This document shows positions 32,834 to 45,679 of a DNA stretch of 64,000 nt, piece after piece. Each line of letters opens with the position of its first letter. Position 1 is the stretch's first letter. The notes under the pieces were generated by a model, which was not told the origin of the DNA, searched no databases, and was given only the letters and a program-made list of their open reading frames with translations. The stretch lies in assembly GCF_016808335.1 (NCBI RefSeq), contig NC_053150.1, positions 29,158,030 to 29,222,029 on the forward strand, in the 5' to 3' direction. The position numbers were made by a program, and so were the translations under genes. The DNA is from Panicum virgatum. Taxonomy: Eukaryota; Streptophyta; Magnoliopsida; Poales; Poaceae.

Positions 32834-35584
32834 TGTAACACCCGGTTTATAAAAGAACATAAACTGAGCAATCATATACGTGCCAGGATCAAGTCACACG
32901 TATATATAACAGAATGAATAGTATATCACAGCACATATCACGAATAAGACATAATAATTCGAAATACGAATGTTATTTATTACATAAATGACAAAATGTC
33001 TGGTACAGCGGAAGCGAAGTACAAATACGGTAAAAGCTCTCCGAAGATGAGCAGGGCGCCACAGGGACGTCGACTGGGAGACGAATGCCTAGAAGTCCTC
33101 GTAGTCCTGGTAGCACTGAGCGAACTCCCTCGTGTCGGCAGGAACTGAGCAGCAGTAGCGTATCCAAGAGGAAAAAGTAGAGAAGTGGCAAGAGTGAGTA
33201 CACAACTTGTACTCAACAAGTATAACACAAACTATGAGGCTCTAAGGTTGGCTGACTGACTGCATTAGCTTCTAAGTCTTGGCAAAATTTTATTAAAGCT
33301 ATTTACTACAAGTTGATGAATTACCATTAACCCAGTTACATAGTAATTAATCAAGATTAAACATGTTACTACTGAGAACCAAACCGAAACCAAGCCACCA
33401 AGGTAACCCCGAGAGGCACCCCCTCGTCGGAAGGAGCTAACCCCACTAATCAAAAGGAGGATCTGGGCCGCTCATAACCGTGAGCACGGCTAGTATACCA
33501 GTTTTACACTCTGCAGAGGTTGCACATCTTTACCCACAAGTCGTGAGCTACGCCAGTTGTTCATCACACTTCCTTAGGTGAGATGACTAGCGACTCACTA
33601 CGAGGCCTTTACAAAGAATCTCGTTGGTAGGGAGTAACCGCGAGGGTGGATCGGCGACTATGGAGCAGGTCTAGTGGGCGTCAAGACACGAAGCACAGAC
33701 GAGGCCACTCAGCACGAGGGCCATAGAAGCTTACCGCCCCTGCCCCGCAGGTAAGTTACTCCAAACCAAAAAGACCTAATTATTACGCCAAGTCTATCCC
33801 ATTCTAGCCTTGTGGTAGCGCTGTTGTCCCAGGTTGTCGCTCTATGAACCGGTCCTTATGGAGAGTGGCCAACCAAGCACTAAGCACCGTGCTGGCCCCC
33901 TAAACCATGTTTGTACAAAAACCATATTTTAACGAGACGTGAGCCACCCAAGCACGAAGCACAGAGGGCCACTCTCAGAATTAAGTTCAAGTAAACCATT
34001 AATAAAATTAATTTAAAAAGGACCAGAGTGTGTTATAGCGCAGCAACCTAGCACAACTAAACAAAATGCAACCCAAAGGTATATATAAAGGATATAAAGT
34101 GGCTAGGAAATCCTTATAGGCATACAATATTAAATGCAGTATGAAATTGTATTTAAAAGTGATAGGTTGTTCATGTTATACTTGCCTTCCTCGTACTGCT
34201 CCTGCTGCTGCTCAAAGTGGTCAGAAGACGGCTGCTCCGGGTACTGGTACTGGGGCTCCTCCGGTAGCTCAACGTCTACTCACGAACACATGGCCAAAAA
34301 CAAGGCAACAACATAAACATATATGCAAACAAATGCTAACACTAAGAAACAGTACATCAATACATAAAAACAGCAGGAAAAACTAAGCTAAAACTATTCT
34401 ACGCATTACAACGATCGCGTGGACATAAAGAACGCCCAAAACGGAGCTAAAACACATATTCTAGGCTAAAAACAAGGTTCAGGGGCTTATTTGTAAGAAA
34501 AACTAAGTTCCAGGGGGTTTTCTGCAAAAACTGAGGGCCTAAACATAATTAACCGTCAACTCCAGGGTCTAACTCGCAAAAACGTCAAGGGTGGATGGCG
34601 GGTTCAATTTTAAAGAAGCTCAGGGGGCTACGCGTTAAAACCAGGACTTAAATCTAATTATTTTTGAACTCAGGTGGACCGCGGGTTGAAATCTAATAAA
34701 CCGAGGGTCTCTTTAACAAAGTGGCCAGGGCGAAGCGGTACGTTCAGATATGGACCATCAGATCCTGATTTGGTGGCTAGGATCGAAGGGGGCGCCGTTC
34801 TAATCAGGGCCGTTCGTCCTGGATCGAACGGATCGAGGGGATTGGGCGCGCTGGGCGGCGAGGGTAGGGTTGCAGGGGGGCCGTGGGGGGCCAATTAAAG
34901 GGGCCGGGCGGGGATTGCGGCGGGGCGCAGCGGGATAAGGATCCCGGCGACCTCGCCAGTGATCTCGGGCGGCCGTTGCGGAGCCGGGAAGGGAGGGGAG
35001 AGGAGGGCGCTGACGCGCGGGCCCGGCGTGGCAGAGAGAGGCCGTGGGCGCTGGCAGGTGGGGAAGGGCGACGCGGCCTGGGCGCTGGTCGACGGGTCGT
35101 GCGGGGCGAGCGTGTGGGCCGTGCGCGGGGAGCGAAGGGGGGTGAACTGGGCTGAGCGGTAGCGGGCCGAGCTAAGCGGGATGGGCCGGTTTGCTGGGGA
35201 GGGAAAAGGGCCGGTGGGAGCGGGAGAGCGGGCTGGGCTGGCGCCGGGACTTCGGCTGAGGTGGAGAGCTAGCTGGGCCGGGGTGGGCCGGCCGGATTGG
35301 GTTGGGTTGTTTTGGGTTTTTCTTTCTATTTCTCAAATTTCTATTTCTAAACCAAACTAAACACAAATGAATTCAAATTTGAATTTGAATTCACACAAGC
35401 ACTCAACAAATAAAACAATGCTCCAGCATGATGCAACAACAAAAATTAAACCTATGATAAATTTTAATTACTTATAGAATAAGAATTTAGATTAAATGCA
35501 AGACTAACACAATAAACCTTAGAAAATTAAATAAAGCCAATTAAATTTATTATTAAATGCTAAAATTTAAATTAGGGTGTTACA
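32834..35584 (-). repeat. E5 3' LTR
   Basis: Minus-strand LTR from TGTAACACCC (35584) to GGGTGTTACA (32834). It contains exon A (34291-34186) and exon B (33144-33089) of the LTR coding-like segment. There is a TGA at codon 4 of exon A, with no further stop. A GC-rich block at 34750-35300 precedes the palindrome near 35371-35395. Confidence 0.92.
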
Positions 35585-35600
35585 GACCCTACCCCCTTAA
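35585..35600 (-). promoter_or_regulatory. E5 polypurine tract
   Basis: The plus strand reads GACCCTACCCCCTTAA next to the LTR, so the minus strand has TTAAGGGGGTAGGGTC, the same tract as in T. Confidence 0.85.
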
Positions 35601-35620
35601 AGAAATCTCGTCCCCGAGAT

Positions 35621-38600
35621 TTAGCTGGGCTGGCTAGCAAAGAGATCTGGATATGTCTTCCTCAGCTCATCTTCTCGCTCCCATGTAGCCTCAGCTTCAC
35701 TGTGGTGACTCCACTGAACTCTGCACATCTTGATGCGCTTGTTCCGAGTAACCCTCTCTGATGTCTCCAGAATCTTCACCGGATGCTCAGTATAAGTCAG
35801 ATGTTCCTGCACATCTACTCCATCCAGGGGTGCCTGCTCCTCGGGTACTCGCAGACACCTCTTCAGCTGAGATATATGGAAGACATCGTGTACTCCTGAG
35901 AGGCTGAGAGGTAACTCCAGGCGATAAGCAACTTCACCTTTCCGCTCTAGCACCTTGAATGGCCCCACATACCGAGGTGCTAACTTCCCCTTGACATTAA
36001 ATCTGCGAATTCCACTCATCGGAGACACCTTCAGATACACATAATCACCGACACTGAAAGTCAGGTCTCTCCGTTTGCCATCTGCATAGCTCTTCTGTCT
36101 GCTCTGTGCAATCCTCAGATTTTCCCGCATAGCCTGAACCATCTGCTCTGCATCATCTATGATCTCAGGGCCAAAGAGCTGCTTCTCACCAATCTGATCC
36201 CAATAGAGAGGAGTCCTGCACTTTCTGCCATACAATGCCTCAAAGGGGGACTTCTTCAGACTGGCCTGATAGCTGTTGTTATATGAGAACTCAGCATAAG
36301 ATAGGCACTTATCCCAACTAGTACCGTACTGAATGGCACAAGCTCTCAGCATATCCTCCAACACTTGGTTGGTTCTCTCTGTCTGCCCATCTGTCTGAGG
36401 ATGATAAGCCGTACTGAAACGCAGCTTCGTATCCAACAAATCATGGAGCTGCTCCCAGAACCGAGAAGTAAACTGAGACCCTCTGTCAGATATAATCTTC
36501 TTGGGCACACCATGCAAGCAGACAATCCGAGAGATGTACAACTCTGCAAGTCTAGCACCGGAGTAAGTAGTGTTCACTGGAATGAAGTGAGCAACCTTCG
36601 TCAATCGATCCACTACTACCCATATGGAGTTGTACCCTTTCTGAGTACGAGGCAATCCAACAATGAAGTCCATCGTGATTTCCTCCCATTTCCACTCTGG
36701 AATCTTCAAAGGCTGTAACAGACCTGCTGGCCTCTGATGCTCAGCCTTGACACGCTGACAGGTGTCACAAATAGCCACGTACTCTGCCACTGAACGCTTC
36801 ATACCATACCACCAGAAACGTTCCTTCAGATCATAATACATCTTCGTGCTGCCCGGATGAATAGAGTAAGCTGTATCATGGGCCCCACTCAGAATCAACT
36901 TCTGGAGATCATTCACATCTGGCACACAGATCCGGTTCTTGTACCACAAGGTACCCTGATCATCCTCTCTAAAATGAGGAGCCTTGCCCTTCTTGAGCAA
37001 CTCACGAATCTCCTGCAGCTTCTCATCTTCTTTCTGATGCTGCCTGATCTCTGCCTCTAGAGTCGGTACTGCCTCAAATGCTGCACTGCAGGTATGATGC
37101 AAGAAGCCCAGACTCAACTGCTCGAACTCCTCACATAACTTTGGAGGCATCTGGAATGCCACGGCCATGCTGACATAACTTCTCCTGCTCAGAGCATCTG
37201 CTACAACATTGGCCTTGCTCGGATGATAGTGAATCTCCAGGTCATAATCCTTGACCAACTCTAACCATCTTCTCTGCCGCATGTTCAGCTCATTCTGCGT
37301 GAAAATGTACTTGAGGCTCTTGTGATCCGTGTAGATATCACACCGCTGCCCATACAAGTAATGCCTCCAAATCTTCAGAGCATGCACAACTGTGGCTAAC
37401 TCAAGATCATGGGTGGGATAATTCAACTCATGCTGACGTAACTGCCGTGAAGCAAAAGCAATCACTCTGCCCTCCTGCATCAGAACAGACCCAAGACCAT
37501 CCTTCAAAGCATCACAATACACCGTGAACCTCTTCGTCTGGTCTGGCAGAGTCAGGACTGGCGCCGTAGTCAACCTCTTCTTCAGCTCATCAAAGGCCTT
37601 CTGACGCTCATCAGTCCATATGAATGCCACATTCTTCTCTAGCAAAGAAGTCAAAGGCTTCGCGATCTTGGAGAAATTCTCAATGAACCTCCGATAATAT
37701 CCAGCTAAGCCCAAGAATGACCTGACTTCCCTTACTGTCTGCGGTGTCTCCCACTCTAGCACATCCTTCACCTTGCTCGGATCAACAGCAATGCCTCCCT
37801 GAGAGATAACATGACCGAGGAATGGAACCTCGTCAATCCAGAACTCGCACTTGCTGAACTTAGCATACAGCTGATGCTCTCTCAATCTCTGCAATACGAG
37901 TCTCAGATGCTCCTCATGCTCTTCTTCTGTCTTGGAGAAGATCAGAATATCATCAATGAAAATCACCACAAAGACATCCAGATAATCCATGAAGACCATG
38001 TTCATCAGATGCATGAAGAAAGCCGGAGCATTAGTCAAGCCGAAGGACATGACTGTATACTCATATAGCCCATACTTGCAGGTGAATGCCGTCTTTGAAA
38101 TATCCCCAGGACCGATCCTCAGCTGAAAATAACCCGAACGAAGATCAATCTTCGAGAATATACGAGCACCTCGAAGCAAATCAAAGAGATCCTCAATACG
38201 GGGCAGTGGATGCTTGTTCTTGATAGTGACTGCATTCAGCTCCCGATAATCCACACACATCCTTTTCGAGCCATCCTTCTTATCTACCAGCAATAATGGA
38301 AAAGCCCAAGGAGAGAAGCTGCGACGGATATAGCCCTTGGCTAGCAACTCATCAATTGTCTTCTTGACTTCTTCATGCTCTATAGGTGCCATACGGTAGG
38401 GCCACTTTGCAAAAGGAGCTGTGCCAGGCAAGAGATCAATACAAAACTCAATGGCGCGTTCAGGCGGCATACCTGGCAGATCATCCGGAAAGACATCCGA
38501 GAATTCAGACACCACGCGAATACCGTCCGTGGGTCTAGCCTCCATCTGATGAAGAAATCCAGAAGGCTCTGAAGCACTGACTGTCACCTCTTGGCCATCA

Positions 38601-38977
38601 GATGCTGACAAGTGAACTGTCCGCTGAGCACAATCAATACGGACTCCCCATCTGGTAAGGGTCTCCATGCCCAAAATAACATCTATCCCCGAGGAGTCAA
38701 TAACTATCAAGCCAGTGCGGAATTCTACCCCCTTTATGACAATACTAACTCTGGAGCATATAGAACATGTACGAATCTGACCCCCAGGTGAGGTAACTAC
38801 CATAGCTGTCCTCATACAAGAAACCGGTATACGATGCTGCTCGGCAAATGACTTGGAGATGAAAGAATGAGTAGCACCGGTATCGAAAAGCACTATAGCG
38901 GGGTGAGAGTTGACCATGAACGTACCAATAACCACGTTAGGAGCCTCGGCCACTGACTCGGCCGTCACGTGGTTCAC
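35621..38977 (-). CDS. E5 Pol: protease, RT, RNase H, integrase, chromodomain
   Basis: 1,118 uninterrupted codons; the frame also continues upstream without a stop through the CCHC knuckle of gag near 39040-39090. Order: retropepsin with FDTGATHSF (about residue 31); RT with [19 protein letters not shown] and the catalytic [10 protein letters not shown]; RNase H with [11 protein letters not shown] and [11 protein letters not shown]; integrase with an HX-H-CX2C finger ([11 protein letters not shown] to ICDTCQRVK), core Asp in VVVDRLTK, Asp in ISDRGSQF and Glu in [11 protein letters not shown]-terminal chromodomain ([11 protein letters not shown] to [10 protein letters not shown]) ends in [10 protein letters not shown]. 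Chromodomains direct integration to certain chromatin in chromoviruses. All catalytic residues I can check are present. The start shown is GTG-initiated and arbitrary; translation would begin in gag. Confidence 0.95.
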   Translation of the reverse strand: MNHVTAESVAEAPNVVIGTFMVNSHPAIVLFDTGATHSFISKSFAEQHRIPVSCMRTAMVVTSPGGQIRTCSICSRVSIVIKGVEFRTGLIVIDSSGIDVILGMETLTRWGVRIDCAQRTVHLSASDGQEVTVSASEPSGFLHQMEARPTDGIRVVSEFSDVFPDDLPGMPPERAIEFCIDLLPGTAPFAKWPYRMAPIEHEEVKKTIDELLAKGYIRRSFSPWAFPLLLVDKKDGSKRMCVDYRELNAVTIKNKHPLPRIEDLFDLLRGARIFSKIDLRSGYFQLRIGPGDISKTAFTCKYGLYEYTVMSFGLTNAPAFFMHLMNMVFMDYLDVFVVIFIDDILIFSKTEEEHEEHLRLVLQRLREHQLYAKFSKCEFWIDEVPFLGHVISQGGIAVDPSKVKDVLEWETPQTVREVRSFLGLAGYYRRFIENFSKIAKPLTSLLEKNVAFIWTDERQKAFDELKKRLTTAPVLTLPDQTKRFTVYCDALKDGLGSVLMQEGRVIAFASRQLRQHELNYPTHDLELATVVHALKIWRHYLYGQRCDIYTDHKSLKYIFTQNELNMRQRRWLELVKDYDLEIHYHPSKANVVADALSRRSYVSMAVAFQMPPKLCEEFEQLSLGFLHHTCSAAFEAVPTLEAEIRQHQKEDEKLQEIRELLKKGKAPHFREDDQGTLWYKNRICVPDVNDLQKLILSGAHDTAYSIHPGSTKMYYDLKERFWWYGMKRSVAEYVAICDTCQRVKAEHQRPAGLLQPLKIPEWKWEEITMDFIVGLPRTQKGYNSIWVVVDRLTKVAHFIPVNTTYSGARLAELYISRIVCLHGVPKKIISDRGSQFTSRFWEQLHDLLDTKLRFSTAYHPQTDGQTERTNQVLEDMLRACAIQYGTSWDKCLSYAEFSYNNSYQASLKKSPFEALYGRKCRTPLYWDQIGEKQLFGPEIIDDAEQMVQAMRENLRIAQSRQKSYADGKRRDLTFSVGDYVYLKVSPMSGIRRFNVKGKLAPRYVGPFKVLERKGEVAYRLELPLSLSGVHDVFHISQLKRCLRVPEEQAPLDGVDVQEHLTYTEHPVKILETSERVTRNKRIKMCRVQWSHHSEAEATWEREDELRKTYPDLFASQPS

Positions 38978-40207
38978 CCGACCCTGTGCTGGCGTCCTGG
39001 GCTGAGCTGGGCGCCCCTGCTGTCCCGCTTGCGCCTTCCGGGGGCAAGTGTTGGCGTAGTGCCCCGGCTGGCCGCAGTGATAGCAGACGCGTGCAAGTGT
39101 CGAAGCCTGCTGTCCGGTAGGAGCTGCCGGACGTGGAGCCTGAGGTGCTGGCGGAGCTGGTGGAGTAGCACGAGCCGGAGGTGCCGGTAACCTCTGGCCC
39201 TGACCTGCCTGCTGCTGCTGTCGAGGCGGGTACTGCTGCGGCCTCTGCTGGTATGGCTGGGGGGCCGGTACTACTGCTGGTACTGCTGGGGCGGCTGGAG
39301 GCGAGGACGAGTGTTGCTGCCAGAAGCAACGGGGACAATCTTCCTCTTCTTGTCCTCCATCTCCAAGTGCTTGCGCTCAGTGTTGAGCATGCTGTCAACC
39401 AGATGGTTGAAGTCGTCGAAGCGGAGGTTGAGCAGCGCGTACTGGAGGTAGTCCTCAAGGCCCTCCATGAAGTGCTCCTGCTTCTTGCGGTCATCCGCAA
39501 CATCGGCAGGGGCGTAGCGAGCAAGCTGCAGAAAACGATCACGATACTCCGTGACCGTCATAGTCCCCTGAGGTGACAAAGACAGATAGATATCGGAAGA
39601 TTATCTCAAGATTCATAAGGATAGAACAAGGGGCATTAGCTCAAAAGAAACCGCTGAATGATTATATTTAAGATTACCTGCTTCAGTGCAAGGAACTCCT
39701 TCTGCTTCATCTTCATAACACCCGCGGGGACGTTGTGGCTGCGGAACCGCTCTCGAAACTGGAGCCAAGTGAGAGTCTCGCGGTCCTGAACTGGGTGGGA
39801 CTCCCACCAGTCCAAAGCTGCCCCTCGCAGCTGTCCTGCCGCGTACAAGACGCGCTCACGATCATCGCACTGGGTGATGTCCAGCTGACGCTCCACTGCA
39901 CGGAGCCAGTCGTCAGCTGAAGAGGGTCGGACGTGTGAGAAAATGTCGGCGGGTGACCCCTCAGGAACTCAGCACGCCTGTCGCGAGGCTGCGGCGGTGG
40001 AGGAGGCGGAGGCTGAGTGTGAGCATGCTGAAGAGCCTGAACAGTGTTGTTCAGGGTGGCCATCATCTGCATCTGGAGCTGGAAGTACTGCTTCGGAGTC
40101 AAAGGCGGAGGCATCGGGATCCCGGTCCCCTGGGTGTTCTGACCCTGGTTGTTCTGCCCCTGCTGGTCAGAACCACGCCTGGTGTTCACCATCTGATTTT
40201 TGGACAA
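38978..40207 (-). pseudogene. E5 gag with intron-like insert
   Basis: The frame begins around 40207 (ATG in MVNTRRGSDQQ at about 40192). Next come a Gln/Pro-rich N-terminus and the capsid domain. A missing G in CAG(G)CTGAC near 39917 shifts the frame; it resumes at VERQLDITQCDDRERVL and AALDWWESHP. After EFLALKQ a 110-bp insert (39677-39568) bounded by GT and AG interrupts the protein, which continues GTMTVTEYRDRFLQLARYAP. A CAG-to-TAG stop lies at 39271-39273, and a frameshift in a C-run follows near 39255. The nucleocapsid knuckle [14 protein letters not shown] is near 39040-39085, in frame with pol. Without the faults gag and pol form one reading frame. Confidence 0.82.
39568..39677 (-). 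other. Intron-like 110-bp insert in E5 gag
   Basis: On the minus strand it starts CAG|GTAATCTTAAAT and ends TTTGTCACCTCAG|GGG. A CTAAT branch-point-like motif and a pyrimidine-rich end are present. Removing it joins AAG CAG to GGG ACT with no frame change and restores the usual LALKQGTMTVTEYR capsid sequence. The composition is AT-rich against a GC-rich gag. It could be a genuine spliced intron. Confidence 0.65.
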
Positions 40208-40731
40208 AAGATTTCACGAGTAAGTTCAGATAGATATGATAACTATTTGCGGAAAAAGACTCAGCCATGATAAAGTAGATAGGATAGAGTGGACTGTTTT
40301 ACCCCCAACGATCTAACTCATTTTATTAATTAGTTAACTTTAACAGGAGTGTAATTTTCTCTAAACAAATTTAAACTACTAAGCTATGCAATCATTCAAA
40401 AATCCAAATCAAACATGTAGCATAATAACAAGCAGTCAATTTTCATGACTTAGCCGAGTTTAACATATGACTCGACTAACACAATGCGTCGCAGAACGTG
40501 CTATCGTATTATTATAAAAGGGTCACCTAACTAATACTCATGGTGGTCAGATGACTGATTCAGGCCAAATCTACGAAATCTATTCTTTAGAGAGAGAAAT
40601 CAAGGCAAGACGAGTAAAAGTCATAGAATTCAAGGGGTATGATAGTAAAATAGTTTCAGCAGGCAAGGATTGGAGAGAAGAAGTCCTAAAACTCGACCAG
40701 TTCTATCTAGGCTTCGTCCTACAGTCGATAC

Positions 40732-40744
40732 GGCTCTGATACCA
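40732..40744 (-). promoter_or_regulatory. E5 primer-binding site, initiator tRNA-Met type
   Basis: The plus strand has GGCTCTGATACCA, complement of TGGTATCAGAGCC, three bases inside the 5' LTR end at 40748. The stretch from here to the gag start (40208-40731) is an AT-rich leader without a gene. Confidence 0.88.
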
Positions 40745-40747
40745 CTC

Positions 40748-43497
40748 TGTAACACCCGGTTTATAAAAGAACATAAACCGAGCAATCATATACGTGCCAG
40801 GATCAAGTCACACGTATATACAACAGAATGAACAGTATATCACAGCACATATCACGAATAAGACATAATAATTCGAAATACGAATGTTATTTATTACATA
40901 AATGACAAAATGCCTGGTACAGCGGAAGCGAAGTACAAATACGGTAAAAGCTCTCCGAAGCTGAGTAGGGCGCCACAGGGACGTCGACTGGGAGACGAAC
41001 GCCTAGAAGTCCTCGTAGTCCTGGTAGCGCTGAGCGAACTCCCTCGTGTCGGCAGGAACTGAGCAGCAGTAGCGTATCCAAGAGGAAAAAGTAGAGAAGA
41101 GGCAAGAGTGAGTACACAACTTGTACTCAACAAGTATAACACAAACTATGAGGCTCTAAGGTTGGCTGACTGACTGCATTAGCTTTTAAGTCTTGGCAAA
41201 ATTTTATTAAAGCTATTTACTACAAGTTGATGAATTACCATTAACCCAGTTACATAGTAATTAATCAAGATTAAACATGTTACTACTGAGAACCAAACCG
41301 AAACCAAGCCACCAAGGTAACCCCGAGAGGCACCCCCTCGTCGGAAGGAGCTAACCCCACTAATCAAAAGGAGGATCTGGGCCGCTCATAACTGTGAGCA
41401 CGGCTAGTATACCAGTTTTACACTCTGCAGAGGTTGCACATCTTTACCCACAAGTCGTGAGCTACGCCAGTTGTTCATCACACTTCCTTAGGTGAGATGA
41501 CTAGCGACTCACTACGAGGCCTTTACAAAGAATCTCGTTGGTAGGGAGTAACCATGAGGGTGGATCGGCGACTATGGAGCAGGTCTAGTGGGCGTCAAGA
41601 CACGAAGCATAGACGAGGCCACTCAGCACGAGGGCCATAGGAGCTTACGGCCCCTGCCCCGCAGGTAAGTTACTCCAAACCAAAAAGACCTAATTATTAC
41701 GCCAAGTCTATCCCATTCTAGCCTTGTGGTAGCGCTGTTGTCCCAGGTTGTCGCTCTATGAACCGGTCCTTATGGAGAGTGGCCAACCAAGCACTAAGCA
41801 CCGTGCTGGCCCCCTAAACCATGTTTGTACAAAAACCATATTTTAACGAGACGTGAGCCACCCAAGCACGAAGCATAGAGGGCCACTCTCAGAATTAAGT
41901 TCAAGTAAACCATTAATCAAATTAATTTAAAAAGGACCAGAGTGTGTTATAGCGCAGCAACCTAGCACAACTAAACAAAATGCAACCCAAAGGTATATAT
42001 AAAGGATATAAACTGGCTAGGAAATCCTTATAGGCATACAGTATTAAATGCAGTATGAAATTGTATTTAAAAGTGATAGGTTGTTCATGTTATACTTGCC
42101 TTCCTCGTACTGCTCCTGCTGCTGCTCAAAGTGGTCAGAAGACGGCTGCTCCGGGTACTGGTACTGGGGCTCCTCCGGTAGCTCAACGTCTACTCACGAA
42201 CACATGGCCAAAAACAAGGCAACAACATAAACATATATGCAAACAATTGCAAACACTAAGAAATAGTACATCAATACATAAAAACAGCAAGAAAAACTAA
42301 GCTAAAACTATTCTACGTGTTACAACGATCGCGTGGGCATAAAGAACGCCCAAAACGGAGCTAAAACACATATTCTAGGCTAAAAACAAGGTTCAGGGGC
42401 TTATTTGTAAGAAAAACTAAGTTCCAGGGGTTTTCTCCAAAAACTGAGGGCCTAAACATAATTAACCGTTAACTCCAGTGTCTAACTCGCAAAAACATCA
42501 AGGGTGGACGGCGGGTTCAATTTTAAAGAAGCTCAGGGGGCTACGCGTTAAAACCAGGACTTAAATCTAATTATTTTTGAACTCAGGTGGACCGCGGGTT
42601 GAAATCTAATAAACCGAGGGTCTCTTTAACAAAGTGGCCAGGGCGAAGCGGTACGTTCAGATATGGACCATCAGATCCAGATTTGGTGGCTAGGATCAAA
42701 GGGGGCGCCGTTCTAATCAGGGCCGTTCGTCCTGGATCGAACGGATCGAGGGGATTGGGCGCGCTGGGCGGCGAGGGTAGGGTTGCAGGGGGGGCCATGG
42801 GGGGCCAATTAAAGGGGCCGGGCGGGGATTGCGGCGGGGCGCAGCGGGATAAGGATCCCGGCGACCTCGCCGGTGATCTCGGGCGGCCGTTGCGGAGCCG
42901 GGAAGGGAGGGGAGAGGAGGCGCTGACGCGCGGGCCCGGCGTGGCAGAGAGAGGCCGTGGGCGCTGGCAGGTGGGGAAGGGCGATGCGGCCTGGGCGCTG
43001 GTCGACGGGTCGTGCGGGGCGAGCGCGTGGGCCATGCGCGGGGAGCAAAGGGGGGTGAACTGGGCTGAGCGGTAGCGGGCCGAGCTAAGCGGGATGGGCC
43101 GGTTTGCTGGGGAGGGAAAAGGGCCGGTGGGAGCGGGAGAGCGGGCTGGGCTGGCGCCGGGACTTGGGCTGAGGTGGAGAGCTAGCTGGGCCAGGGTGGG
43201 CCGGCCGGATTGGGTTGGGTTGTTTTGGGTTTTTCTTTCTATTTCTCAAATTTCTATTTCTAAACCAAACTATACACAAATGAATTCAAATTTGAATTTG
43301 AATTCACACAAGCACTCAGCAAATAAAACAATGCTCCAGCATGATGCAACAACAAAAATTAAACCTATGATAAATTTTAATTACTTATAGAACAAGAATT
43401 TAGATTAAATGCAAGACTAACACGATAAACCTTAGAAAATTAAATAAAGCCAATTAAATTTATTATTAAATGCTGAAATTTAAATTAGGGTGTTACA
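40748..43497 (-). repeat. E5 5' LTR
   Basis: 2,750 bp, the same ends and order as the 3' LTR. Differences are single bases such as TGCCTGG for TGTCTGG near 40910 and small indels in the GC-rich block near 42790-42920. On the minus strand it carries the promoter for E5; a clear TATA box was not identified. Confidence 0.92.
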
Positions 43498-43502
43498 GTC
43501 TT

Positions 43503-44708
43503 ATCCACTGGCCTCACAGAGTAGACGCATCCTGGCATACTACGGGATGTAATAGAAATAGAGAGGCCGGTTCCAGCGATCGGCCCCAAAAAATAGAAAA
43601 ATCATGTGTGGGTTCGGAATTGTTACATCATGTACACACGATGGCCTGCTCTAGCAGTTGGCCACTCATCGACTATTTGGTTTCGAATGATAATGGAAGT
43701 GTAGAAGCGGCCAGCCCATGCGGTTGGCCAAATAATTTTTCCTGTCATCTCCCTGTGTTTGCCGCTGATCTTGTGGATAACAAGGACTCGCTTGCGTTCG
43801 CAGCTGGTTTCTCAGATGACGGCAAACTCGGATACGGGTTCACGTCGGCTAATGATTTGGAAGAGGTTGACATCGGTCCTGGGGATAAGCCACGGCCGAC
43901 ATTTATCAGCAAGAAGTTGGATCTGGCCTTGCAAGAGGAGATGATTGTACTACTGAAAGAGTACCGAGACTGTTTTGCATGGGATTACACCAAGATGCCC
44001 GGTCTGGATAGAAGCATCGTCGAGCATCGGCTCCCACTCAAGAAAGGGTTTCGGCCGTTTCAGCAACGAGCATGTCAGATGAAGGCCGAAGTCCTAAAAG
44101 AAGTCAAGAAAGAGGTGGAGAAGATGCTAGATGCTGGGTTCATCAGGCCATGCCGGTATGCAGAATGGATCTCAAGTGTGGTACCGGTGCAAAAGAAGGA
44201 TGGCCAATGGCGTGTCTGCGTCGATTTTAGAGATCTCAACAGAGCGACGCCAAAAGACGAATACCCGATGCCTGGTGCAGAAACATTGATCAACGCAGCT
44301 GCCAGCCACAAAATGATGAGTTTTATGGACGGCAATGCCGGTTACAACCAGATCTTCATGGCCCCAGAAGACATGAACAAGACCGCGTTCAGAGTACCAG
44401 GCGCGGTCGGCTTGTTCGAATATTTGGTGATGACCTTTGGACTGAAAAATGCCGGTGCAACGTACCAACGTGCCATGAATTACATTTTTCATGATCTCAT
44501 CGGCAAATTGGTAGAGATTTATATTGACGATGTTGTGGTAAAGTCCAAGTCGCTGGGGGGCATCTAGAAGATCTGCGCCAAGTTTTGGAACGGACTCGAA
44601 GGTTTGGGCTCAAAATGAACCCAAAGAAATGTGCCTTTGGAGTATCGGCCGGTCAATTTTTGGGATTCTTGGTGCATGAACGGGGAATCGAGATTGGCCT
44701 GAAAAGTT
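43503..44708 (+). pseudogene. E3 reverse transcriptase
   Basis: Continuation of the E3 pol after E5. Bases 43503-43700 include a TAG and shifted frames. From about 43735 the frame encodes a linker, then RT: EKMLDAGFIRPCRYAEWISS, VCVDFRDLNRATPKDEYPMP, FMDGNAGYNQIFMAPED and the catalytic YIDDVVVKS near 44518-44545. A frameshift in a run of six G (CTGGGGGGCATC, about 44555) ends the frame. The RT thumb continues in the next frame to a TAG at about 44708. Metal-binding Asp residues are intact; the gene is not. Confidence 0.82.
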
Positions 44709-45679
44709 AGGAAGCTATGAAGATGATGAAGCCACCGACTACGAAGAAAGAGTTGCAGAAGCTCATCGGTAAAATTAACTTTGTCAGGCGATTTATTTCT
44801 AATCTGTCTGGACGCATTGAGTCGTTCATGGGTTTAGTGAAGATCAAATCCGATGATGAGTTTCGCTGGGGGGCAGAACAGCAGCAAGCTTTCGATGAAA
44901 TCAAGGAATATTTGTCAAAGCCTCCAGTGTTGGTTCCTCCTCAGCAAGATAGGCCATTCTACGTGTACCTATCCGTGGGTGACACTTCCATTGCTTCGGT
45001 GTTAGTCCAGAAGCACGACGGCCAGGAGAGGGTGGTTTTCTACCTCAGCAGGCGCATGTTAGACGCCGAGACCAGGTATCCTGAAATCGAGAAGCTTTGG
45101 CTTTGCTTATACTTTACATGTACAAAGCTTCGCCATATTTTGCTCTCGGCGGAAACAATTGTCATATGCAAATCGGATGTCATAAAGCATATGCTGTCGG
45201 CTCCTGTCCTAAAAGGCCGGCTGGGAAAATGGATGTTTGCATTGTCAGAGTTCAATATTCGGTATCAGCCTGCAAAAGCAGTCAAAGGACAAGCACTGGC
45301 GGATCTTGATGCAGACAAGATCAGCACTGATATTGCCGCATTATTTATTCGTGCTTGGGCTATGTTTTTTGACGGATCGGCTTGTGATGATGGGTGCGGT
45401 GTGGGAATTCTGTTGGTCTCACCGCGTGGGGCGACTTACTCCTTTTCTATCAGAATGACTGCCCCATGCACTAATAATTTGGTGGAATATGAAGCCGTTC
45501 GCAAAGGGATGGAACTGCTCCTTGAAGCTGGTGCAGAAGCGGTGGAAATTTTTGGAGATTCAAAGCTGGTGATCTCTCAGCTCACGGAAGAATATAGATG
45601 CGAGAGCGAGGCTCTTTTCCCAATATGGATGCAGTGCCGTGAGTTGATGTCGCAATTCAGGTACATCAATTTCCACTGA
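44709..45679 (+). pseudogene. E3 RNase H modules
   Basis: After the stop at 44708 the frame is open to 45679. It covers the RT connection and first RNase H-like module (RPFYVYLSVGDTSIASVLVQ, then VFYLSRRMLDAETRYPEIEK), in which the expected Asp of the first strand is missing. A second, plant-type RNase H follows at about 45358-45600 with AMFFDGSACDDGCG (Asp), NLVEYEAVRKGMELL (Glu) and IFGDSKLVISQ (Asp). Such a dual RNase H is known from Tat-lineage and Ogre elements. It stops at QFRYINFH. Confidence 0.8.

Larger units (their letters stand above)
32834..43497 (-). mobile_element. E5: complete Tekay/Del-type chromovirus
   Basis: 10,664 bp with two LTRs of 2,751 and 2,750 bp, TSD GTCTT at 32829-32833 and 43498-43502, PBS, PPT, and an intact pol frame ending in a chromodomain. 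It sits between the protease and RT of E3, in the opposite orientation. The two LTRs differ by scattered substitutions, so insertion is fairly recent but not immediate. Gag is damaged (a stop and two frameshifts), so the copy is not autonomous as read, although its pol enzymes are uninterrupted. Confidence 0.95.
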
